From Clostridia bacterium (GTDB taxonomy: Bacteria; Bacillota; Dehalobacteriia; Dehalobacteriales; Dehalobacteriaceae): DNA of 47,169 bases. Of the stretch, positions 1 to 10,084 are shown one piece after another. The notes beneath the pieces are model-generated. The model saw only the letters and a program-made list of their open reading frames with translations, had not been told where the DNA came from and searched no databases. The stretch's first letter is position 1. Each line of letters begins with the position of its first letter. The stretch lies in assembly GCA_012838175.1 (NCBI GenBank), contig DUPU01000216.1, positions 1 to 47,169 of the forward strand. Direction: 5' to 3'. The translations under genes were made by a program, and so were the position numbers.

Positions 1-224
1 GCATCTTTTAAGCTCATCAAATGATAAACTACAGTTAAATTATCAGGATAATCAACTGCTGTGACATCTTCTAAAAAAGTAAAATCAGTATTTTCCTTAA
101 TCTCTTTTAACACTTTAAGGATCTCATCCGAGGGGACAATCAAAGATTTTTCATCTTCGCTTACCCCGACTATCCCGCCTAATTTTTGGTTTAAGCTATC
201 AGCAAAAGCTTTAACATTATCCAT
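1..224 (-). CDS. nuoC: NADH-quinone oxidoreductase subunit C, N-terminal part
   Basis: This partial gene is absent from the ORF track. The reading frame starts with ATG at 224 ([17 protein letters not shown]) and runs off the left edge with no stop. The visible residues, including [20 protein letters not shown], look like the N-terminal 30-kDa subunit domain (NuoC/Nqo5), which sits in the peripheral arm of complex I. The start overlaps the nuoB stop by 8 bp, so the two are translationally coupled in a nuoA-nuoB-nuoC order. Whether it is fused to nuoD, as in some lineages, cannot be seen here. The identification rests on about 74 residues plus the gene order. Confidence 0.85.
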   Translation of the reverse strand, partial: MDNVKAFADSLNQKLGGIVGVSEDEKSLIVPSDEILKVLKEIKENTDFTFLEDVTAVDYPDNLTVVYHLMSLKD

Positions 225-711
225 TTATTTTTAACCCCGCAATTTTTGGATTGTTGATTCGTTGTTTCAATTGAAGGAACCCGTAAATTAATGCTTCCGG
301 CCTAGGCGGGCAACCGGGTACATAAACATCTACAGGAACCAGCATATCCACACCCCGCACTACATTGTAAGAATCCACAAATGGCCCGCCGCTGATAGCA
401 CAGCTGCCCATGGCAATGACATATTTCGGTTCAGCCATCTCATCGTAAATTCTTCTCAACAACGGAGCCATCTTGTTTGTCACCGTACCGGCAACAATCA
501 TCAAGTCCGCATGACGGGGTGACGGACGAAAGACCTCGTAGCCAAAACGAGCTAAGTCATAGCGACCTCCCCCTGCAGCCATCATTTCAATGGCACAGCA
601 AGCTAAACCAAAGGTAACCGGCCACAAGGAATTTCCCCGAGCGAAATTCAACACCTTCTCCACAGAAGCTAAAATTACATTTTGCGGCACATCTTGGTTT
701 GTTACATCCAT
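217..711 (-). CDS. nuoB: NADH-quinone oxidoreductase subunit B
   Basis: NuoB carries the terminal [4Fe-4S] cluster N2 of complex I, which passes electrons to quinone. The cluster ligands are visible: the paired cysteines in [12 protein letters not shown], the cysteine in [10 protein letters not shown] and the one in [15 protein letters not shown] start it at the ATG at 711 ([11 protein letters not shown]), which has GGAAGGAG eight bases upstream. The ORF-track start at 741 lies inside nuoA and adds ten residues that do not look like NuoB. The product is 164 aa, normal for the family. The gene overlaps nuoA by 10 bp and nuoC by 8 bp, as expected in a tight operon. Confidence 0.96.
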   Translation of the reverse strand: MDVTNQDVPQNVILASVEKVLNFARGNSLWPVTFGLACCAIEMMAAGGGRYDLARFGYEVFRPSPRHADLMIVAGTVTNKMAPLLRRIYDEMAEPKYVIAMGSCAISGGPFVDSYNVVRGVDMLVPVDVYVPGCPPRPEALIYGFLQLKQRINNPKIAGLKING

Positions 712-1058
712 TCTAATGCTCCTTCCTTCCAGGCATACCAAAGGCCTATTACTAAGATCGCAATAAAGATAATCATTTCAATAAAGGCAAATAAACCCAA
801 AGCCTGAAATTTTACAGCCCACGGATAAAGAAATACCGTTTCTACGTCAAAAACAACAAATACCAGGGCATACAAAAAATAATTGATTTTAAATTGCACC
901 CATGTGGGTCCCTGAGTATCCAAACCACACTCATAAGTGGTCAGTTTCTCCGGGTTCGGACGTTTTGGTCCCAGAATCAAAGCCACAAATACTATAATAA
1001 AGGGAAATATTATTGCGGCTATGAGATAAATACCCAACCCGCTGTATTGTTGCAACAT
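702..1058 (-). CDS. nuoA: NADH-quinone oxidoreductase subunit A
   Basis: A 118-residue membrane subunit of complex I with three hydrophobic segments (roughly residues 8-30, 60-82 and 88-110). It carries the family motif [20 protein letters not shown] followed by [18 protein letters not shown]. The start has a strong AAGGAGGTGA site. It is the first gene of the nuo operon; the 146 bp between it and rnhB contain no terminator that I can see and only poor promoter matches. The quinone used (menaquinone is likely in this group) and the electron donor (NADH or ferredoxin) cannot be told from this subunit. Confidence 0.95.
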   Translation of the reverse strand: MLQQYSGLGIYLIAAIIFPFIIVFVALILGPKRPNPEKLTTYECGLDTQGPTWVQFKINYFLYALVFVVFDVETVFLYPWAVKFQALGLFAFIEMIIFIAILVIGLWYAWKEGALEWM

Positions 1059-1204
1059 AATCTCACCTCCTTTTTAATTGTAACAAATTTTAAATACTTA
1101 ATTTAGTCCTTTGTTTAAAATAATTCTGGGAATTCTTTCTTATCTACATATTTTGATGTTTTATATACCTTTGAGTCATTTGATTTCTCATCCTCTTTCC
1201 CTTG

Positions 1205-1876
1205 TTAGGATTCATTTTTAGTTGTACCTGCTTTTATATGAAAAGAAGTCCGATGAATACAAGTTCGACCTAACTCTAAGACCAATCTGATATGTTCCGG
1301 AGTGGGATAACCTTTATGTCTGATAAATCCGTATCCCGGAAATCGTTCATCATAAAGAGCCATCAACCGGTCCCGGTGACACTTGGCAATAATACTTGCT
1401 GCCGCAATGGAAGCACTTTTGGCATCTCCTTTAATAATTGAGGTTTGGGGAATATTTATTTGCTCCAGATTTACCGCATCTATCAGTAAATGTTCGGGCC
1501 TGACAGCAAGTTTTTTAACAGCCCTGGCCATGGCAAGAAGTGTGGCCTGATAAATATTCATCCGGTCAATATCATAAACTCCTACCGCCCCCACGGCCCA
1601 AGCAAGGGCCTTCTCTTTTATTTCCCTTTCTAAGACATATCTTTTGGCTTCCCCGATTTTTTTTGAATCATTAAGCCCCGATATAAAGCACTCCCGGGGC
1701 AAAATAACAGCTCCGGCAATTACCGGGCCGGCTAAAGGACCCCGGCCGGCCTCATCCACACCGGCAATAAACTCAGCACCCCTTTCATACAATTCCCGTT
1801 CATATTGATACAGACGGCAAATTCTTTCCTGTTCCACCTGAAGTGTTTTTTTCCACCCATGCTCCTCTTTATCCAT
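1205..1876 (-). CDS. rnhB: Ribonuclease HII
   Basis: RNase HII cleaves RNA in RNA/DNA hybrids and removes misincorporated ribonucleotides. The catalytic signature FIAGVDEAGRGPLAGPVIAGAV is complete, followed by the acidic residue in LLIDAVNL and the AKCHRDRLM helix; the family uses a DEDD set of acids. I start it at the ATG at 1876 (MDKEEHGWKK), which has GGGAGGCGG just upstream, giving 223 aa. The track start at 1981 adds 35 residues that overlap the end of rbgA. It is the last gene of the rplS-lepB-rbgA-rnhB run, the usual Firmicutes order. Confidence 0.95.
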   Translation of the reverse strand: MDKEEHGWKKTLQVEQERICRLYQYERELYERGAEFIAGVDEAGRGPLAGPVIAGAVILPRECFISGLNDSKKIGEAKRYVLEREIKEKALAWAVGAVGVYDIDRMNIYQATLLAMARAVKKLAVRPEHLLIDAVNLEQINIPQTSIIKGDAKSASIAAASIIAKCHRDRLMALYDERFPGYGFIRHKGYPTPEHIRLVLELGRTCIHRTSFHIKAGTTKNES

Positions 1877-1922
1877 AATGCCGCCTCCCCGAATATCATC
1901 ATTAACCAAAAAGCAATCAAAA

Positions 1923-2846
1923 CTAAACTGATCCCGGTTTTTCCAAGGTGAATCTGCCCAGTTTTCCGCTGCGAAATTCACGGAGAAGCATTACCGCCGT
2001 TTGTTCCATCATAACTACTCCTCCGGAAGCAAGAAAACCTCTTTTTCTCCCGATCTCCTCCATTATCACCCAAGGATCGGAACTGACCAATTCAATTTTA
2101 TATCGCTCCTCCAATACTTCGGGCCGGTTTTCTTTAAGATAGAGTACCAAATGTTTTGCCACATCTTCCAATGAGAAAACCAGGTCACTGATGGCCCCGG
2201 TAGCAGCCAATTTAAATCCTGTTTGTTGATTCTCAAACTTAGGCCATAACATACCGGGCGTATCTAATAATTCCAAGTCATCCACTACCCGAATCCATTG
2301 GGTACCTTTGGTTACTCCCGGTTTATTTCCGGTTTTTGCAACTGTCCGATTAACCATGGCATTTATTAAAGTAGACTTTCCTACATTGGGTATGCCTACA
2401 ATCATGGCTCGCACTGCCCGTCTCCTTCTCCCCTTAGCTTCTAAAGCTTTCATTACAGGGCCTGCCGCTCCTTTTACCTCATTAATTAATTCTTTTATTC
2501 CTTGTTTTGAACTGCTGTCAACTGCCGCAGCGCCTAAACCTTGACTTTTAAAATAAGCAATCCACTTTAAGGTCATTTCATGGTGAGCCAGATCCCTCTT
2601 ATTCAATGCTATAACCCTGGGTTTCTCCCGCAAAATAGGTTCCAAAACCGGATTTCTGCTGCTTTGGGGAATCCTGGCGTCAACCACTTCTATGGTTACA
2701 TCTACTAAGGAAAATTTTTCTTTAATTTGCTTTTTTGCCTTGACCATGTGGCCCGGATACCACTGAATCGAAGTCAGATTTGACCTGTTGTTTAATTGAT
2801 TTATTGTGGATTTATCAGGCTTATTGTAATCTTCCATTAAGATCAC
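1923..2846 (-). CDS. rbgA: Ribosome biogenesis GTPase RbgA (YlqF)
   Basis: A circularly permuted GTPase that acts late in assembly of the 50S subunit. The permuted order of motifs is visible: G4 NKRDL comes first (about residue 83), then G1 GIPNVGKSTLIN (about 151), the GTQW switch segment and G3 DTPG. IQWYPGHMVKAKKQI near the N-terminus is a hallmark of this family. The GTG at 2846 has AGGAG five bases upstream, while the in-frame ATG at 2837 is 14 bases from it, so I keep GTG. Length (307 aa) is slightly above the usual 280-290. Confidence 0.95.
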   Translation of the reverse strand: MILMEDYNKPDKSTINQLNNRSNLTSIQWYPGHMVKAKKQIKEKFSLVDVTIEVVDARIPQSSRNPVLEPILREKPRVIALNKRDLAHHEMTLKWIAYFKSQGLGAAAVDSSSKQGIKELINEVKGAAGPVMKALEAKGRRRRAVRAMIVGIPNVGKSTLINAMVNRTVAKTGNKPGVTKGTQWIRVVDDLELLDTPGMLWPKFENQQTGFKLAATGAISDLVFSLEDVAKHLVLYLKENRPEVLEERYKIELVSSDPWVIMEEIGRKRGFLASGGVVMMEQTAVMLLREFRSGKLGRFTLEKPGSV

Positions 2847-2868
2847 CGTCGCTCCTATGACTTATTTC

Positions 2869-3417
2869 CTAAGTCATTTTTAGCCATGTAATGCGTTTAC
2901 AAGGCCAGTAGATACACATAGCTTTGCCCTTAATATTTTTCCGGTTTAATGCTCCCCAAATCCTGCTGTCTTGGCTGTCCGCCCGATTATCTCCCATCAC
3001 AAAATATTCTTCCTCTTCCAGCCGAACAGGTCCAAAACTATCATATTTTATACCTTGGGGTAGATAACCCTCTGGAAGAACTTTTCCGTCAATATAGACC
3101 CTGTTGTTTTTTCCTTCAATAGTTTCACCCGGTAAGGCAATTATTCTTTTTATGTACTCTATTCTTTCATCCAGGGGAAGTTTTAATACTACAATATCGC
3201 CCCGAACCGGTTCTCCAAAACGATAAAATAATTTATCAACCAGAACTCTATCTCCCGGTTGAAGTATAGGCGACATGGACCGGGATGGAATCACATAGGG
3301 AGCGCACAAAAAAATGCGTATTATGATCGCCAGTACTATTGCCCACGATAAAATTTCGACAGCTTCCCCCAAAAAATCTTTTAATCTTTGAAAAGACAAA
3401 TCTAAAAATTTGTCCAA
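2869..3417 (-). CDS. lepB: Signal peptidase I
   Basis: A membrane-anchored serine protease that removes signal peptides from secreted proteins. There is one N-terminal membrane segment (about residues 22-42), then the catalytic serine in PSRSMSPILQPGDRV, the catalytic lysine in EYIKRIIALPGE, and the box GDNRADSQDSRIWG. At 182 aa it is the short Gram-positive SipS type. It lies between rplS and rbgA, its usual place, but an inverted repeat in the 175-bp gap to rplS may cut read-through. Confidence 0.95.
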   Translation of the reverse strand: MDKFLDLSFQRLKDFLGEAVEILSWAIVLAIIIRIFLCAPYVIPSRSMSPILQPGDRVLVDKLFYRFGEPVRGDIVVLKLPLDERIEYIKRIIALPGETIEGKNNRVYIDGKVLPEGYLPQGIKYDSFGPVRLEEEEYFVMGDNRADSQDSRIWGALNRKNIKGKAMCIYWPCKRITWLKMT

Positions 3418-3557
3418 ATAATATTAGACCCCCATGATAAAAAATATTTATCCTTAACATAAGTTTAGAATTATGTGCAATCTGTAACAAGGGTAAATTA
3501 TTGCCATATGTTAATTTTATTGCCTAATTAAAACTATTAATATGACTGTAATTTACG

Positions 3558-3586
3558 ATAAAAGGGACCGATTTACTCAGTCCCTT
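3558..3586 (-). terminator. Possible attenuator/terminator between rplS and lepB
   Basis: On the minus strand AAGGGAC and GTCCCTT form a perfect 7-bp stem with an 11-base loop just after the rplS stop. The following T tract is short and broken (TTTTATCG), so termination may be partial. It could lower lepB-rbgA-rnhB expression relative to the ribosomal protein. Confidence 0.5.
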
Positions 3587-3593
3587 ACACTGC

Positions 3594-3935
3594 TTAACGA
3601 ATATCCTTAATTCTGGCTGCCTTACCTGTTCGCTCCCTAAGGTAATATAATTTTGCTCTGCGCACTTTACCCCGGCGAATCACTTCAATCTTATCAATTC
3701 TGGGAGAGTGTAACGGGAAAGTTCTTTCCACTCCTACACCATATGTGACACGGCGAACAGTAAAAGTTTCCCGAAGTCCTCCACCTTTGCGCTTAATCAC
3801 CAGGCCTTCAAAGACCTGAATTCTTTCCCTGGTTCCTTCTACTACTTTCACATGCACCCGAACAGTATCACCAGGTTTAAAGGGAGGAATATCCGTCTTC
3901 ATCTGTTCCTGTTCCACAATCTTCAATAAATCCAT
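3594..3935 (-). CDS. rplS: 50S ribosomal protein L19
   Basis: A structural protein of the large subunit at the 30S-50S interface. The 113-residue sequence is typical from end to end: [28 protein letters not shown], then [14 protein letters not shown] and the basic C-terminus. A strong GGAAGGAGGAG site precedes the ATG. In most Firmicutes rplS follows trmD directly in one operon; here a 4.3-kb gene separates them and rplS has its own promoter. Confidence 0.98.
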   Translation of the reverse strand: MDLLKIVEQEQMKTDIPPFKPGDTVRVHVKVVEGTRERIQVFEGLVIKRKGGGLRETFTVRRVTYGVGVERTFPLHSPRIDKIEVIRRGKVRRAKLYYLRERTGKAARIKDIR

Positions 3936-4033
3936 TTGCCCTGCTCCTCCTTCCTTCCAAGACGTTCATAACTGCCCTCATCATTCCTGCAGCAGAGGAC
4001 CGCCCGTAAATCAATCCAAAAGCACTGAAAAAT

Positions 4034-4062
4034 ATTATAACACAACAAATTAATGGTGGCAA
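4034..4062 (-). promoter_or_regulatory. Sigma-A promoter for rplS
   Basis: Minus strand TTGCCA, 17 bases, TATAAT: a perfect -10 with ideal spacing, about 100 bp upstream of the rplS ATG. It supplies the rplS-lepB-rbgA-rnhB unit, which needs its own promoter because the trmD unit is terminated 4.6 kb upstream. Confidence 0.75.
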
Positions 4063-4116
4063 TATTTTACCACTATTTTACCTTATTGGACAGGATTTTA
4101 CTCCGTATTCTTTTAA

Positions 4117-7100
4117 TTATGACACAGTCAAAGCTTTTAACTTTTTACAGCCGATATCTTCACATACCTGTAAATCGAGTTGTTCATCTTTATGCAAGTT
4201 TTCAAAAGCCGTGGCAATCATCAGCTTTATCCGGTTCAGCTGGTTTACTTCACTGGCTCCCGGGTCATAGTCAATAGCCACAATATTGGTTCCCGGATAA
4301 ACACGCTTTAATTCCTTAATCATGCCTTTACCCGTAACATGATTGGGCAAACAGGCAAATGGCTGCATGCAAATAATATTTTTTACTCCGCTTTGAATCA
4401 ATTCTACCATCTCTCCCGTTAACAGCCATCCTTCTCCGGTATGATGGCCTAAAGAAACAACAGTGGAAGCTCCTTGGGCAATTTCTTCAATTGTTTTCGG
4501 CGGATAAAATCTTTTACTGTTAGTTAATGCCTCCCGGTAAGTAGTCCGGTAATATTCCATAAGCTTAATCACGCCAAGGGCAATTAACTGGGATAGTTTA
4601 CTTCCCGCTAAGTATTTATAATGATAATCCTTATCATACAAGCAATACAATAAGAAATCCGTGAGACTTGGCACCACGGCCTCCGCCCCTTCCGCCTCCA
4701 CAATATCCACCACATTATTATTGGCAGTAGGATGAAATTTAACAAGAATTTCTCCCACCAATCCGACCTTAGGTTTAACTTCATTGGTTATTTCCAACTC
4801 GTCAAACTCCTTCACAATGCCCCGGATATTCTCTCTGAAAAGGGCTTTATCAGGAAAAGACAAAGATTTTAAGCAAATCTTGACCCATTTTTCATATAAC
4901 TCATTGGCGGATCCTTTAAACTTTTCATAAGGCCGCACCCGGTACAAGACTTGCATTAAAAGATCTCCATATATTAAACCCATCATGGCTTTATCTAATA
5001 GTCCCAGGGAATATTTAAAGCCGGGATTTTTTTCCATTCCGTTAGGATTAATTGATATTACCGGAATATGGGGAAAGCCGGCGTCCCTTAAAGCCTTCCG
5101 TAAAAAACCGATGTAGTTGGTAGCCCGGCAGCCTCCCCCTGTTTGAGACATAATCACGGAAGTATTATTTAAATCATACTTACCTGATTTTAAAGCCTCA
5201 ATTAACTGTCCAACCACAATAATCGCCGGATAGCAAGCATCATTATTTACGTATTTTAGACCTTCATCGATAGCTTTTCTGTCAATGGAAGGAAGGACTT
5301 CAATATTATAGCCGGACAGTCTGAATGCTTCCTGCAAAAACTGAAAATGAATGGGAGACATTTGAGGCGACAGAATAGTATGAGTTTTTTTCATTTCCTT
5401 AGTAAACTTAATTTTCTCATACTTATTGTTTACCTTCTTTAATTGATAATCGTTTCTTTCCCGTTCCACCATGGCCGCCTTCAGAGAACGAATGCGGATG
5501 CGGGCCGCCCCCAAATTGCTTATTTCATCTATTTTCAAGGCAGTATAAATTTTAGAATTACCCTGAAGTATTTCCTGCACCTGATCTGTAGTAACCGCAT
5601 CAAGTCCGCAACCAAAAGAGTTCAGTTGCACCAATTCCAAATCCTTAGCTTCGGCCACAAAACTCGCCGCTGCATAAAGCCTGGAATGATAAGCCCATTG
5701 GTCTACGACTCGAAGAGGTCTTTCTACATGACCCAAATGGGCTACTGAGTCCTCCGTAAACACAGCCATGCCCAATGAATTTATCATCTCCGGAATACCA
5801 TGATTAATCTGGGGATCCAGGTGATAAGGCCTTCCTGACAAAACTATTCCTTTCATTCCCCGCTCCCGAATAAACCTCAGCGCCTTCTCTCCCGCTTTTC
5901 GCATATCTTTTTTAAAGTTTTCTTGTTCCCGATAAGCCTTAGCTACACTTTCCCTAATTTCTTTTTTCCTAATATTAAATATCTTTAGCTCTTCAAATAA
6001 TCTTTCCACTAATCTTTTTTTATGATCATAAGGAAGGAAGGGTTTCATGTACAATATATTTTCTTCCCTGATTAAATCTATGTTGTTTTTTACCACCTCG
6101 GGATAAGAAATAACTATGGGACAGTTAAAATGATTATCCGCATCTTTTTGCTCCTGTATTTCAAAAATTATACTGGGATAAAATATAAATTTAATACCCT
6201 TCTCAATTAAACTCATAATATGACCATGCACCATTTTCCCCGGATAACATACAGACTCAGAAGGTATTGTCTCTATTCCTTTTTCATAAATACGATTGGA
6301 CGAACGGTCAGAGAGTTCCACCCTAAACCCTAAATTAGTAAAAAAGGTAAACCAAAAAGGATAGTTCTCGTATATATTTAAAACCCTGGGAATACCCACA
6401 GTACCTCTTTTTGCTTCTTCTTTAGATAGAGGTTTATAGCCGAAAAGTCTTTTGTACTTATATTGGAACAGATTGGGTAAAAAACCTTGCTCCTTTTCTT
6501 TTCCCGCTCCTTTTTCACACCTGTTTCCGGAAATAAACTTTTTACCGTTTCTAAATTTATTTATGGTCAAGAGGCAATGGTTAGAACAGGATTGACACCG
6601 GGAAATGGTTGAATTCAGGGTAAACTCATTCAATTTCCTTTTATCTAATAAACCGGTTGAATACCCCTCTTGAAATCTTTCTCTGGCAATCAAAGCTGCA
6701 CCGAAAGCCCCCATGATCCCTGCTATATCCGGCCTGATTACTTCCCGCTCAGAGAGGATTTCAAAGGCTCGGAGCACCGCATCATTATAAAAAGTTCCTC
6801 CCTGCACAACTATTTTTTCACCTAAATCATGAGGATTCTTGACTTTAATTACTTTAAATAAAGCATTTTTAATTACCGAGTATGATAATCCGGCGGAAAT
6901 ATCAGCCACAGTGGCCCCTTCTTTCTGAGCCTGTTTAACCCGGGAATTCATAAAAACAGTGCATCTGGAGCCTAAATCAACAGGTTTTTCCGCTTTCAAA
7001 GCCTCCCGGGCAAAAGCTTCAATACTCAAATCCAAAGAGCTGGCAAAGGTATCTAAAAATGATCCGCACCCGGAAGAACACGCTTCATTTAAAAGGATAC

Positions 7101-8418
7101 TCTCAATCACACCATCCTTAATCTTAAGGCATTTCATATCTTGACCGCCGATATCTAAAACAAAATCCACTCCCGGACAAAAGAATTCCGCAGCTTTATA
7201 ATGGGCAATGGTTTCGATTTCCCCAATGTCAACATTCAAGGCTGTCTTGATTAAACCTTCCCCATAACCGGTAACAGTGGAATTAACAATTTTGGCGCCG
7301 GGGGGCAAAAGATGATAAAGTTTTTTCAACGCCTTAATGGTGGAATTAATAGGACTCCCTTCGTTACTCCCGTAATAGGTATAAAGAAGTGAACCTTCTT
7401 CGTCAATCAAGGCAATTTTAGTAGTAGTAGAACCGGCATCAATTCCTAAAAAGCACTTTCCGGAAAAAGTTTTCAGTTCCCTTCTTTTAACGGAGTATTT
7501 TTCATGCCTCAGTTTAAACCTTCCATATTCTTTTTCATCGGTAAAAAGCGGGGTAAGCTGATCATCTTCATTTTGGAATGTGCTTTCCAAATTCTTCAGT
7601 CGACTTAATAGGTTCCTAAAGAATATAGGTTCTTCATTTATAGAAGATAAAGCAGCACCAATAGCCACGTAAATCTGTGCATTCTCGGGAAAAATTACCT
7701 GACTTTCCTTTAATTTTAAAGTTTCCATAAATCTTCGTCTTAACTCTGAAAGAAAATACAAGGGACCTCCTAAAAAGGCTACATTTCCCCGGATAGGTCT
7801 GCCACAGGCCAAGCCACTGATTGTTTGAATTACCACAGATTGAAAGACGGATACGGCAATATCCTCCTTCGCTACCCCTTCATTCAACAAAGGTTGTACA
7901 TCAGTTTTAGCAAAAACCCCGCATCGGGCCGCTATGGAGTAAATCATCTTGTAATTCTTTGCTAACTCATTTAAACCGGCTGCATCTACCTTTAATAAAG
8001 TCGCCATTTGGTCTATGAATGAACCGGTACCTCCGGCGCAGGTGCCATTCATCCTCTGCTCCACACCATCTTTAAAATATGTAATTTTAGCATCCTCGCC
8101 ACCTAATTCAATGACCACATCCGTTTCCGGATGATAGCTTTTAATGGCTTTGGCAGCCGCAACGACCTCCTGGGTAAAAGAAACATCTAAATTATTTGCT
8201 ATGCTCATACCGCCGGAACCGGTAATCATTACGGTCAGCCGGGCATCATTTAGTGTGAGATGATTAGATGAATCTTCCAGGATCTGCACTAGCTTCTTTT
8301 TAATATCGGCATAATGTCTCTCATATCTGCGATAAATCAGTTCCTTATTGCTATTGAGAATAACTACTTTTACAGTAGTAGACCCAATATCAATACCCAT
8401 ATGAAATAAGTTATTCAT
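4117..8418 (-). CDS. Large acyl-CoA dehydratase activase-like protein (two ASKHA domains, DUF2229, HgdB-like C-terminus)
   Basis: 1433 residues. Two BcrAD/BadFG-type ATPase domains lie in tandem. The first has [23 protein letters not shown] and [11 protein letters not shown]; the second has [28 protein letters not shown] and [13 protein letters not shown] cysteine cluster ([12 protein letters not shown]) then precedes a DUF2229 block ([34 protein letters not shown]). The last 400 residues resemble 2-hydroxyacyl-CoA dehydratase/benzoyl-CoA reductase subunits ([26 protein letters not shown]). Known activases use ATP to push one low-potential electron into a partner enzyme; double-cubane-cluster proteins are a related class. 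Activase and possible acceptor being one chain suggests ATP-driven low-potential electron transfer, but the substrate is unknown. I start at the ATG at 8418 with AAGGTG upstream. Confidence 0.85.
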   Translation of the reverse strand: MNNLFHMGIDIGSTTVKVVILNSNKELIYRRYERHYADIKKKLVQILEDSSNHLTLNDARLTVMITGSGGMSIANNLDVSFTQEVVAAAKAIKSYHPETDVVIELGGEDAKITYFKDGVEQRMNGTCAGGTGSFIDQMATLLKVDAAGLNELAKNYKMIYSIAARCGVFAKTDVQPLLNEGVAKEDIAVSVFQSVVIQTISGLACGRPIRGNVAFLGGPLYFLSELRRRFMETLKLKESQVIFPENAQIYVAIGAALSSINEEPIFFRNLLSRLKNLESTFQNEDDQLTPLFTDEKEYGRFKLRHEKYSVKRRELKTFSGKCFLGIDAGSTTTKIALIDEEGSLLYTYYGSNEGSPINSTIKALKKLYHLLPPGAKIVNSTVTGYGEGLIKTALNVDIGEIETIAHYKAAEFFCPGVDFVLDIGGQDMKCLKIKDGVIESILLNEACSSGCGSFLDTFASSLDLSIEAFAREALKAEKPVDLGSRCTVFMNSRVKQAQKEGATVADISAGLSYSVIKNALFKVIKVKNPHDLGEKIVVQGGTFYNDAVLRAFEILSEREVIRPDIAGIMGAFGAALIARERFQEGYSTGLLDKRKLNEFTLNSTISRCQSCSNHCLLTINKFRNGKKFISGNRCEKGAGKEKEQGFLPNLFQYKYKRLFGYKPLSKEEAKRGTVGIPRVLNIYENYPFWFTFFTNLGFRVELSDRSSNRIYEKGIETIPSESVCYPGKMVHGHIMSLIEKGIKFIFYPSIIFEIQEQKDADNHFNCPIVISYPEVVKNNIDLIREENILYMKPFLPYDHKKRLVERLFEELKIFNIRKKEIRESVAKAYREQENFKKDMRKAGEKALRFIRERGMKGIVLSGRPYHLDPQINHGIPEMINSLGMAVFTEDSVAHLGHVERPLRVVDQWAYHSRLYAAASFVAEAKDLELVQLNSFGCGLDAVTTDQVQEILQGNSKIYTALKIDEISNLGAARIRIRSLKAAMVERERNDYQLKKVNNKYEKIKFTKEMKKTHTILSPQMSPIHFQFLQEAFRLSGYNIEVLPSIDRKAIDEGLKYVNNDACYPAIIVVGQLIEALKSGKYDLNNTSVIMSQTGGGCRATNYIGFLRKALRDAGFPHIPVISINPNGMEKNPGFKYSLGLLDKAMMGLIYGDLLMQVLYRVRPYEKFKGSANELYEKWVKICLKSLSFPDKALFRENIRGIVKEFDELEITNEVKPKVGLVGEILVKFHPTANNNVVDIVEAEGAEAVVPSLTDFLLYCLYDKDYHYKYLAGSKLSQLIALGVIKLMEYYRTTYREALTNSKRFYPPKTIEEIAQGASTVVSLGHHTGEGWLLTGEMVELIQSGVKNIICMQPFACLPNHVTGKGMIKELKRVYPGTNIVAIDYDPGASEVNQLNRIKLMIATAFENLHKDEQLDLQVCEDIGCKKLKALTVS

Positions 8419-8652
8419 CCACTCACACCTTCTTGTTCCGAAATAAAAACAAAAAAGCAAATAAGATAAACAAAACTCAAAAATTTATACAATAGTATAC
8501 TTTTAAAGAATAAAATACTAATTTAATTATACAATATAATGCAGAAAATATATAGATGCAAGAAAAAGCCCAATAAATCAAAGGGCGAAAAACAACCTTA
8601 ACTATTTAATATTCGGCGTTCAAGAGCCTCATTCCTTTTTTATAAAAAGCAT
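8419..8652. other. Intergenic leader upstream of the activase gene, no gene seen
   Basis: An AT-rich stretch without a convincing ORF. Several minus-strand TATAAT-like hexamers (for example near 8530) lack a good -35 partner, so I do not call a promoter although one must be near. A GCCC/GGGC hairpin followed by TTTTTC on the minus strand (about 8563-8586) may be a weak second terminator or attenuator. Confidence 0.4.
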
Positions 8653-8683
8653 GAAAAAAGGACGGTCTTTTTCTTGATCGTCC
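8653..8683 (-). terminator. Rho-independent terminator of the ffh-rpsP-trmD unit
   Basis: On the minus strand GGACGATC pairs with GACCGTCC (one mismatch) and is followed by CTTTTTTC. It lies 90 bp after the trmD stop and separates the trmD unit from the activase gene. Confidence 0.75.
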
Positions 8684-8772
8684 CCATTGTCTATCATGTA
8701 TTAGCGGTTTTTTGACTATCAATTTTTTCAGCACAATAAAGCCTTGTTAGGAAACCAAAATCTATTCCCCAG

Positions 8773-10077
8773 TCATTCCCCTTGCAATCGATCCAGTATA
8801 ATGGATGCAGCACTCCGAACCGACAAATGATTATATTCCCCCGGCCCGTAGACAGGTTTTAATATAAAATCCGAGTTTTCAATTAAAGATTGTTCTAATC
8901 CCCAGCCGGTCCCAAAGAGCAGGAGATAATTTCCTCCTTTTCGTTCCATAATATCCCGTAATTCCCCGTAACCTACTCCCTGGGGATATGCTTTGGCAGC
9001 AGTGGAAATTACTTTGGGTGCGGCTCCGTATTCTTCACTAATCTTTGCTTTTACTTCCTCAACAGAATCAGCCAAAGCACTTTTGGTCAAAGCATGCTTC
9101 CTGTCCGGATTATAACGGGCTCCATAACCTTTTACCCAATGGTTAATCAATGTGTGGATCAATTCATGCTGAGCTTTAATCGGCTGCACCAAGAAATATT
9201 TTTCCACACCATAAGTTGTTGATGCTCTGGCAATATCATGAAGATCTAAGTTGGTAAAGGAGGTATTAATCACCTCTCTTTTTTTATTATATACAGGGTA
9301 ATGGACTAAAGCCGTAAACAAGCGATAATTTTCCCGTACCGTCTTTTTGTGTTCCGCCATAAGTTTTATATCTTCCTGACTCAAGGGTGCATTCTTCCAT
9401 AAATCAGGCCTGTTCTTCCATGTTTTCAGCAGAGACTGTTTCCGACGCCAAATCCTGATTTCCTCATGATTACCGCTGAGTAAAACATCCGGCACTTTTA
9501 AGCCTTGGAATTCTGCCGGTCTGGTATAATGAGGATACTCTAACAAACCATCGGAAAAAGACTCCTCCTCAGCAGAAACTTCATCTCCCAAAACTCCCGG
9601 AAGGAGCCGAACCACGGCATCCACAATAACCATGGATGGTAATTCTCCCCCGGTAAGTACGAAATCACCAATGGATAATTCCTCCCCTTGAAAAAGTACC
9701 CGTACCCGGTCATCAATCCCCTCATAATGACCGCAGATAAAAATGAGGTGTTCTTCCTTAGAAAGCTCCCAAGCCTTCTTTTGGCTGAAAATTTCTCCTT
9801 GGGGACTGGTAATAATAATCCTGGGAGGCATAGCTTTAGCTGCGGAACTTTTTATGTGCTGCACCGCCTCGTAAATCGGTTCCGGTTTCATCACCATCCC
9901 GGCTCCCCCGCCGTAAACCAGATCATCAACCATACGATGCTTATTAAAGGCAAAATCCCTAATATTGATCACATTAATATCAACAATACCTTTTTCCCCG
10001 GCTCTTTTTATAATGCTCTCCTTTAAAGGAGCGAACATTCCGGGAAAAAGCGTCAAAATATCAATTCGCAAACTCAT
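8773..10077 (-). CDS. trmD: tRNA (guanine-N1)-methyltransferase fused to a second SPOUT methyltransferase domain
   Basis: Residues 1 to about 235 are TrmD, which makes m1G37 in tRNA and prevents frameshifting: RIDILTLFPGMF, GGGAGMVMKPEP, FICGHYEGIDDRV and the knot SIGDFVLTGGELPSMVIVDA. After a short linker, residues from about 255 to the end match the TM1570-type family (RNA_Me_trans, PF09936): ALVHYPVYNKK, YFLVQPIKAQHELI, LLLFGTGWGLEQSLIENSD and the final LSVRSAASIILDRL. In many Firmicutes this domain is a separate gene next to trmD. Here one uninterrupted frame joins them, giving 434 aa against about 245 for TrmD alone. The RNA target of the second domain is unknown. The start is uncertain: ATG at 10077 sits very close to AGGGGTG, while TTG at 10071 has better spacing and gives the typical MRIDILTLFP. 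Confidence 0.93.
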   Translation of the reverse strand: MSLRIDILTLFPGMFAPLKESIIKRAGEKGIVDINVINIRDFAFNKHRMVDDLVYGGGAGMVMKPEPIYEAVQHIKSSAAKAMPPRIIITSPQGEIFSQKKAWELSKEEHLIFICGHYEGIDDRVRVLFQGEELSIGDFVLTGGELPSMVIVDAVVRLLPGVLGDEVSAEEESFSDGLLEYPHYTRPAEFQGLKVPDVLLSGNHEEIRIWRRKQSLLKTWKNRPDLWKNAPLSQEDIKLMAEHKKTVRENYRLFTALVHYPVYNKKREVINTSFTNLDLHDIARASTTYGVEKYFLVQPIKAQHELIHTLINHWVKGYGARYNPDRKHALTKSALADSVEEVKAKISEEYGAAPKVISTAAKAYPQGVGYGELRDIMERKGGNYLLLFGTGWGLEQSLIENSDFILKPVYGPGEYNHLSVRSAASIILDRLQGE

Positions 10078-10084
10078 TACACCC

